64,000 bases of DNA from Bradyrhizobium zhanjiangense. Its GTDB lineage: Bacteria > Pseudomonadota > Alphaproteobacteria > Rhizobiales > Xanthobacteraceae. Below the pieces are notes generated by a model that was not told where the DNA came from, ran no database searches, and saw only the letters and a program-made list of their open reading frames with translations. The DNA lies in assembly GCF_004114935.1 (NCBI RefSeq), contig NZ_CP022221.1:1385001-1449000 (forward strand), in the 5' to 3' direction. Positions 59,774 to 64,000 of the stretch are shown one piece after another (within the stretch, counting starts at the first letter, position 1; every line of letters starts with the position of its first letter). The translations under genes and the position numbers were made by a program.

Positions 59774-60751
59774 ATGAATCGCCGCGAGCTCCTGGCGCTT
59801 CTTGGGATGATCGCGGCACTGCCGGCCTCAGTGCAAGCGCAGCAGCCGGATGCGACGCGCCGGCTCGGCGTGCTCTCGGTCACCGCCGCCGAGGATGCGA
59901 TCGGGCAGGCGCGCAGCACCATCCTGGTCGAGGCACTCGCCGGCCATGGCTGGAAGGAGCGCGATAATCTGCGGATCGACTGGCGCAGCGGCGGCGGCGA
60001 CCGGGCGCGGATTGCGCGCCTTGCGGACGAGCTGGTCGCACTCAAGCCCGACATCCTGCTCGCGGTCGGCACGCCCTCGGTGGAGGAGCTGCGCCAGCGC
60101 ACCGCGACGATCCCCATCGTGTTCGCCGTCGTCACCGATCCCGTCAGTCAGGGTTTTGTCAAAAACCTCGCGCATCCCGGCGGCAACGTCACCGGCTTCA
60201 CCGATTATGACGGCCCGCTCGCCGGCAAATGGCTGGAGATGCTGACGCAGATCACGCCGCCCGTCCACCGCGTCTTCGTCGTCTACAATCCCGCCACCGC
60301 GCCGTTCGCGCCCCTGATGCTGCGCACCATTGAAGAGGCGGCGCGGACACTTCACGTGACCATCGAGCCCGCGCCGGTGAACGACGCCGGCTCGATCGCC
60401 GCACTGGCCTCGCGGAAGGACGGCGGCCTCTTGGTCCTGCCGGACTTCTTCACCATGGCCAACCGCGCAGATCTGCTTGCGGCGATCGCGGAGGCGCGCG
60501 TGCCCGCGGTGTTCTGGAGCCGCACCTTCGTCGAGGAGGGCGGGCTGATGTCCTACAGCACCGACAGCGCCGAGCAGCTGCGCCGCGCCGCTTCCTATAT
60601 CGATCGTATCCTCAAGGGAGCGCCGGCGGCCGATCTGCCGGTCCAGAATCCCACCAAGTTCGAGCTGACGATCAATCTGAACACGGCCAAAGCGCTTGGC
60701 GTCACGCTTCCGGCCGGCCTGCTCGCAATCGCGGACGACGTCATCGAGTGA
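59774..60751 (+). CDS. ABC transporter substrate-binding protein (ABC_sub_bind/DUF534 type)
   Basis: A 325-residue periplasmic binding protein. Signal peptide MNRRELLALLGMIAALPASVQA; the core RRLGVLSVTAAED, LLAVGTPSVEELRQRTATIPIVFAVVTDPVSQGFVKNLAHPGGNVTGF (landmark AHPGGNVTGF) and LPAGLLAIADDVIE at the end are typical. The family includes receptors for tryptophan-like and other small ligands. No permease or ATPase gene is adjacent, so it is an orphan receptor. An ATG at 59762, overlapping the hemH stop, is the alternative start. Confidence 0.85.
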   Translation: MNRRELLALLGMIAALPASVQAQQPDATRRLGVLSVTAAEDAIGQARSTILVEALAGHGWKERDNLRIDWRSGGGDRARIARLADELVALKPDILLAVGTPSVEELRQRTATIPIVFAVVTDPVSQGFVKNLAHPGGNVTGFTDYDGPLAGKWLEMLTQITPPVHRVFVVYNPATAPFAPLMLRTIEEAARTLHVTIEPAPVNDAGSIAALASRKDGGLLVLPDFFTMANRADLLAAIAEARVPAVFWSRTFVEEGGLMSYSTDSAEQLRRAASYIDRILKGAPAADLPVQNPTKFELTINLNTAKALGVTLPAGLLAIADDVIE

Positions 60752-60980
60752 AGCCGTCCGCGGCGGATGGCATGGCCGGATGTGTTAATATTTGTCGGTA
60801 GGTCTGCGCCGCTCGCTTTCAAGAGCCTTCCGCAAATACATATCGTGAGCATTCCCTCTCCGCGTGTCTTGTGCAGAATCGCGCTGATGCCGACGTTACT
60901 CGCGACCGCTGAACCGGTGGGGTCGCGATCCCGACCAATGACAGCGCGGGGAAAGGCTTTTTTCCCGGCTTGGAGGACAT

Positions 60981-61982
60981 ATGAGCGGTTTCGATATTTT
61001 CGCGATTGTTCTGGTTTTGCTCGTCATCGTCACGCTGGTAGCCGGCGTGAAGACGGTGCCGCAGGGTTATGACTGGACCATCGAACGGTTCGGCAAATAC
61101 ACCCAGACCTTGAGCCCCGGGCTCAATCTGATCGTGCCCTATTTCGACCGCGTCGGGCGCAAGATCAACATGATGGAGCAGGTGATCGACATTCCCGAGC
61201 AGGAGGTGATCACCAAGGACAACGCCACCGTGACGGTGGACGGCGTCGCCTTCTACCAGGTGTTCGATGCCGCCAAGGCGAGCTACGAAGTCGCCAACCT
61301 CAACCAGGCGATCACGGTCCTGACCATGACCAACATCCGCTCCGTGATGGGCTCGATGGATCTCGACCAGGTGTTGTCGCATCGCGACGAGATCAACGAG
61401 CGCCTGCTCCGCGTCGTCGACGCCGCGGTCTCGCCCTGGGGCGTCAAGGTCAACCGCATCGAGATCAAGGACATCGTGCCGCCGGCCGATCTCGTCGAAG
61501 CCATGGGCCGGCAGATGAAGGCCGAGCGCGTCAAGCGCGCCGACATCCTCGCCGCCGAAGGCCAGCGCCAATCGGAAATCCTGCGCGCCGAGGGTGCCAA
61601 GCAGGGCCAGATCCTGCAGGCCGAGGGCCGGCGCGAGGCCGCCTTCCGCGATGCCGAGGCGCGCGAGCGTCTGGCCGAAGCCGAGGCCAAGGCGACGCAG
61701 GCGGTGTCGGAAGCCATCTCCAAGGGCGACGTTGCCGCGTTGAACTATTTCATCGCCGACAAATATATCAAGGCGTTCGGCCAGTTCGCGGAGGCGCCGA
61801 ACCAGAAGATCATTATGCTGCCGGTGGAAGCCACCAGCATGCTGGGCTCGCTCGCCGGCATCGGCGAGATCGCCAAGGCGACGTTCGGCGAGAGTGCCGC
61901 GTCCGCCGCCGCCGCTCGCCGTCCCGGCTCAGTGCCGCCGACCGGCGGCACGCCGCCGGCGGTGCCCCCGCGGCAGGGGTAA
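60981..61982 (+). CDS. SPFH domain protein (stomatin/QmcA-like)
   Basis: A 333-residue membrane-scaffold protein. One N-terminal transmembrane helix (FDIFAIVLVLLVIVTLVAGV) is followed by the SPFH/band-7 domain (GLNLIVPYFDRVGRKINMMEQVIDIPEQEVITKDN; landmark DIPEQEVITKDN), an Ala/Glu-rich coiled coil (about residues 180-235) and a low-complexity tail. It probably forms membrane microdomains and works with the NfeD protein encoded next. TTGGAGGA precedes the ATG. The 229 bp upstream contain a GGGAAA / TTTCCC hairpin and no gene. Confidence 0.92.
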   Translation: MSGFDIFAIVLVLLVIVTLVAGVKTVPQGYDWTIERFGKYTQTLSPGLNLIVPYFDRVGRKINMMEQVIDIPEQEVITKDNATVTVDGVAFYQVFDAAKASYEVANLNQAITVLTMTNIRSVMGSMDLDQVLSHRDEINERLLRVVDAAVSPWGVKVNRIEIKDIVPPADLVEAMGRQMKAERVKRADILAAEGQRQSEILRAEGAKQGQILQAEGRREAAFRDAEARERLAEAEAKATQAVSEAISKGDVAALNYFIADKYIKAFGQFAEAPNQKIIMLPVEATSMLGSLAGIGEIAKATFGESAASAAAARRPGSVPPTGGTPPAVPPRQG

Positions 61983-61984
61983 AG

Positions 61985-62033
61985 CGCATGCCTCGGAAAA
62001 GTGGACACCGGTTTTCCGACAAGGGCATGCGCC
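61985..62033. repeat. nested intergenic inverted repeat (GCGCATGCC type)
   Basis: The outer arms GCGCATGCC and GGCATGCGC enclose an inner pair GGAAAA / TTTTCC around a CCGG. It lies within the 70-bp gap between the SPFH and NfeD genes, where it may set their expression ratio. Confidence 0.8.
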
Positions 62034-62052
62034 AAAATAAAGAGGTCGTGTC

Positions 62053-62496
62053 ATGACCAACATGTTCGCATCGCTCGGCACCTGGAATTGGCTGATCTTC
62101 GGCTTCATCCTGATGGCACTGGAGGTGCTGGCGCCCGGCGTGTTTCTGTTTTGGCTTGGCCTCGCCGCGCTGCTGGTCGGCCTGATCTCATTCGCTGTCG
62201 CCGTGTCCTGGCAGATCCAGCTCGTGATGTTCGCGGTCTTCGCTGTCGCCACCGTACCGTTGTGGCGCCGCCTCGCCCGGCCGAAGCCGGACGCAAGCAC
62301 GAGCCCGTTCCTGAACAAGCGCACCGAGGCGCTGTTAGGGCGCGAGTTCACGCTGGAGAAGCCGATCATCGACGGCAGCGGCACCGTGCGTATCGGTGAC
62401 ACGGTGTGGCGTGTTGCCGGCCCGGATACACCGGCGGGGACAAGGGTGAAGGTGGTGCAGGTGGACGGCGCGAATTTGACGGTGGCAGCGGCGTGA
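62053..62496 (+). CDS. NfeD family protein
   Basis: A 147-residue protein with three hydrophobic segments (WNWLIFGFILMALEVLAPGVFLFWLGLAALLVGLI; landmark MALEVLAPGVFLFWLG) and a C-terminal OB-fold (GREFTLEKPIIDGSGTVRIGDTVWRV). Short NfeD proteins of this kind, without the protease domain, are nearly always encoded beside SPFH proteins, as here. The pair is thought to organise membrane rafts and protein quality control. Confidence 0.9.
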   Translation: MTNMFASLGTWNWLIFGFILMALEVLAPGVFLFWLGLAALLVGLISFAVAVSWQIQLVMFAVFAVATVPLWRRLARPKPDASTSPFLNKRTEALLGREFTLEKPIIDGSGTVRIGDTVWRVAGPDTPAGTRVKVVQVDGANLTVAAA

Positions 62497-62500
62497 GATT

Positions 62501-62645
62501 CTTTGCCTCTCCCCGGGGAGAGGCCGGATTGCATCGCAGATGCAATCCGGGTGAGGGGGAGCCTCCGCGAGTCTTCACTGCTTCCGTCCGCGCGGAGGCT
62601 CCCCCTCACCCCGACCCTCTCCCCGCAAGCGGGGAGAGGGAGAAG
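62501..62645. repeat. intergenic repeat (CCTCTCCCCGGGGAGAGG type), overlapping the hxlR 3' end
   Basis: Contains the hairpins CCTCTCCCCGGGGAGAGG and CCGGATTGCATCGCAGATGCAATCCGG, and an outer pair GTGAGGGGGAGCCTCCGCG / CGCGGAGGCTCCCCCTCAC. The right part is read in frame as the C-terminus of the HxlR regulator. Confidence 0.85.
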
Positions 62646-62970
62646 AGCCTTTCCACCTCTCCGCAAACCGGTGCAGCGGCATGAACGTCTCGCACAATTC
62701 TCGCCCCAGCGGCGTCAGCCCGTAGCCTCCGGCCTCGCCCAACTCCACGAATCCTGCCTCGCGCAGCTCCGTTAGCCGCGCCTGCAGCACCGTCGGCGAA
62801 GCTTCGTCGCAGGCGGAGCGCAAGCCGCGGGAGGTGAGGGGCTCGCCGCGCAACTCCCACAGGATCCGCAGGCTCCAGCGCCGCCCCAGGAGGTCGAGCA
62901 GCGCCATGATCGGCCGCCCGGTGCGCGAGCCGCGCACGCTGCGCGATCTGGTAGTGGCCTGCTTCGACAT
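62575..62970 (-). CDS. HxlR family transcriptional regulator
   Basis: A 131-residue winged-helix regulator (ALLDLLGRRWSLRILWELRGEPLTSRGLRSACDEASPTVLQARLTELREAGF; landmarks LLGRRWSLRILWELRG and TVLQARLTELREAGFV). The last 20 or so residues (KGSSPSPRLRGEGRGEGEPP) are encoded by an intergenic repeat and do not belong to the family. The start at MSKQATTR has AAGAGGCG upstream; an ATG 18 nt earlier abuts the operator. It is divergent from a CMD-family gene, and two GCTACA palindromes in between are probable HxlR sites. Confidence 0.85.
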   Translation of the reverse strand: MSKQATTRSRSVRGSRTGRPIMALLDLLGRRWSLRILWELRGEPLTSRGLRSACDEASPTVLQARLTELREAGFVELGEAGGYGLTPLGRELCETFMPLHRFAERWKGSSPSPRLRGEGRGEGEPPRGRKQ

Positions 62971-62988
62971 CGTCGCCTCTTGCGTCAT

Positions 62989-63027
62989 GCTACAGATAAT
63001 GTAGCTTATCGCTACAATAATTGTAGC
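62989..63027. promoter_or_regulatory. twin palindromic operators between hxlR and the CMD gene
   Basis: GCTACA-N5-TGTAGC occurs twice, at 62989-63005 and 63011-63027, with centres 22 bp apart (two helical turns). Each is a perfect inverted repeat, suited to two HxlR dimers on one face of the DNA. They lie between the two divergent start codons. Confidence 0.75.
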
Positions 63028-63041
63028 AAACGAGATGGCCC

Positions 63042-63599
63042 ATGTCCCAGCCGATGCCGCGTATCGCGCCGCTCGATCCGCCTTATCCCCAGGAGATCCA
63101 GGCGCAGTTCGATCGCATCATGCGCGGCGCGCCCCCGCTGCTGCTGTTCCGGGTGATGGCGGGCTGCGCTCGCGCCTGGGACAAGTTTCGCGCCGGCGGC
63201 CTGCTCGATCCCGGCCCGCTCTCGCTGCGCCAACGCGAGATCGTCATCGACCGCACCTGCGCGCTGAACCAATGCGAGTACGAATGGGGCGTGCATGTTG
63301 CGATCTTTGCGGGGCCCGCAAAGCTCACCGAGGATGAATTACGCGCGACCGTGTTCGGCGATGCGACGTCGCCGTGCTGGTCGGTGGCTGAGCAGGCGCT
63401 GATCGCGGCCGTCGACGCGCTGCATCACCGTGCGATGTTGAGTGACGCCGAGTTTGCCGCGCTGTCCGCGCATTACGATGAGGCGCAGATCCTGGAGATC
63501 ATGCTGTTGTGCGGCTTCTACCGCACGGTGTCGTATCTGGCGAACGGCTTGAGGCTGCCGTTGGAGGAGAGCGCGGCGCGGTTTCCGGCACCGCTCTAA
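63042..63599 (+). CDS. carboxymuconolactone decarboxylase family protein
   Basis: A 185-residue CMD-domain protein with the central signature LRQREIVIDRTCALNQCEYEWGVHVAIF (landmark CALNQCEYEWGVH). The cysteine before EYEWGVH is kept but a full CxxC is not, unlike the ECF41-linked CMD at 5.7 kb. Close relatives are annotated as 4-carboxymuconolactone decarboxylase-like proteins of unknown substrate. It lies divergent from hxlR behind the twin operators, so it is the predicted target of that regulator. Confidence 0.85.
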   Translation: MSQPMPRIAPLDPPYPQEIQAQFDRIMRGAPPLLLFRVMAGCARAWDKFRAGGLLDPGPLSLRQREIVIDRTCALNQCEYEWGVHVAIFAGPAKLTEDELRATVFGDATSPCWSVAEQALIAAVDALHHRAMLSDAEFAALSAHYDEAQILEIMLLCGFYRTVSYLANGLRLPLEESAARFPAPL

Positions 63600-63603
63600 C
63601 CGC

Positions 63604-63683
63604 CGTCATTGCGAGCGCAGCGAAGCAATCCAGAGTCTTTCCGCACTGCAGTCTGGATTGCTTCGCTGCGCTCGCAATGACGG
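63604..63683. repeat. intergenic palindromic repeat, family B
   Basis: Arms CGTCATTGCGAGCGCAGCG and CGCTGCGCTCGCAATGACG form a near-perfect 35-bp stem including GAAGCAATCCAGA / TCTGGATTGCTTC. It matches the copy at 27.5 kb and is the more symmetric of the two. Confidence 0.9.
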
Positions 63684-63712
63684 AGGAGAGAGAGGAGCAC
63701 TACACTCTCACT

Positions 63713-63818
63713 GTCATTCCGGGGCGCGACGTAGTCGCGAGCCCGGAATCCATTGGGCAGCGACTCGGAGTGGAATGGATTCCGGGCTCGCGCCCAAGCG
63801 GGCGCGCCCCGGAATGAC
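63713..63818. repeat. intergenic palindromic repeat, family A
   Basis: Arms GTCATTCCGGGGCGCG and CGCGCCCCGGAATGAC, with inner GCGAGCCCGGAATCCATT / AATGGATTCCGGGCTCGCG. It stands directly beside a family B repeat, between the CMD gene and the 3' end of kdsD. Confidence 0.9.
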
Positions 63819-63836
63819 GATGTGGAGGCAGCGGCC

Positions 63837-64000
63837 CTACGCCACGCCCGCCCGCAACAGATCGTGCAGATGCACGATGCCGACCACCTTGTTTGCCTCG
63901 GTGACGACCAGCGTGGTGATCTTGCGGGTGTTCAGCACCTCGATCATCTCGGTCGCGAGCATCGAGGGCGGCACCGTCTTCGGCTCCCTCGTCATGATCT
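63837..64000 (-). CDS. kdsD: arabinose-5-phosphate isomerase, C-terminal CBS part (partial)
   Basis: The last 54 codons of a minus-strand gene that runs off the right edge. The encoded IMTREPKTVPPSMLATEMIE, TTLVVTEANKVVGIVHLHDL and final LLRAGVA are the second CBS motif and typical end of KdsD/KpsF isomerases, which make D-arabinose 5-phosphate for KDO of lipopolysaccharide. The catalytic SIS domain lies outside the window. Confidence 0.8.
   Translation of the reverse strand, partial: IMTREPKTVPPSMLATEMIEVLNTRKITTLVVTEANKVVGIVHLHDLLRAGVA

Overview
The window looks like chromosomal DNA of a Bradyrhizobium-type alphaproteobacterium. Reasons: high GC throughout; the nepR-ecfG/phyR general stress locus; FixK-type boxes; a homospermidine synthase; a pair of DUF3551 secreted proteins; and many GC-rich palindromic repeats in the gaps between genes. 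I see no rRNA, tRNA or CRISPR array. All identifications were made by reading the sequence without database searches.

Layout. 0.1-4.6 kb: a minus-strand catabolic cluster headed by an autoregulated GntR repressor, followed by a PhyH-family dioxygenase, a homoserine-dehydrogenase-like/SAF oxidoreductase and a TRAP receptor. 4.7-6.1 kb: an ECF41-like sigma factor divergent from a carboxymuconolactone-decarboxylase (AhpD-like) gene, with two mirror-image ECF41-type promoters between them. 6.2-8.5 kb: tandem alpha/beta hydrolases and an O6-methylguanine methyltransferase. 8.6-19.9 kb: a TetR-associated acyl-CoA degradation region (acyl-CoA ligase, thiolase, SDR, crotonase, a frameshifted feruloyl-CoA-synthetase-like gene, three acyl-CoA dehydrogenases), then a nitroreductase.

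20.8-22.7 kb: the general stress response core (ecfG, nepR, phyR). 22.8-30.7 kb: a SnoaL-like protein, a small secreted protein, htpG, an IS110-family element and an RND efflux permease. 31.1-36.2 kb: two DUF3551 proteins and a compact cassette of acyl-CoA synthetase, acyl carrier protein, second adenylating enzyme and SDR reductase. 36.2-38.3 kb: a small ORF, a ribbon-helix-helix protein and a cyclase-like DUF3095 protein next to two FixK-type boxes. 38.3-41.7 kb: DUF2147, MATE exporter, GNAT enzyme and an iron superoxide dismutase behind an EcfG-type promoter, which ties it to the stress locus 20 kb away.

42-48 kb: a split UPF0718 permease, then a zinc-uptake operon (His-rich peptide, ZnuCBA, CobW GTPase, WD40 protein) behind a perfect Zur-type palindrome; MgtC follows. 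49.3-53.7 kb: a polyamine module (homospermidine synthase, RidA, GNAT, ornithine decarboxylase) with a long structured leader consistent with the speF RNA motif. 54-58 kb: an M3 peptidase translationally coupled to DUF1007 and a NicO-type Ni/Co exporter. 58-64 kb: MAPEG protein, ferrochelatase, solitary ABC binding protein, SPFH/NfeD membrane pair, an HxlR regulator with twin operators divergent from another CMD-family gene, and the 3' end of kdsD.
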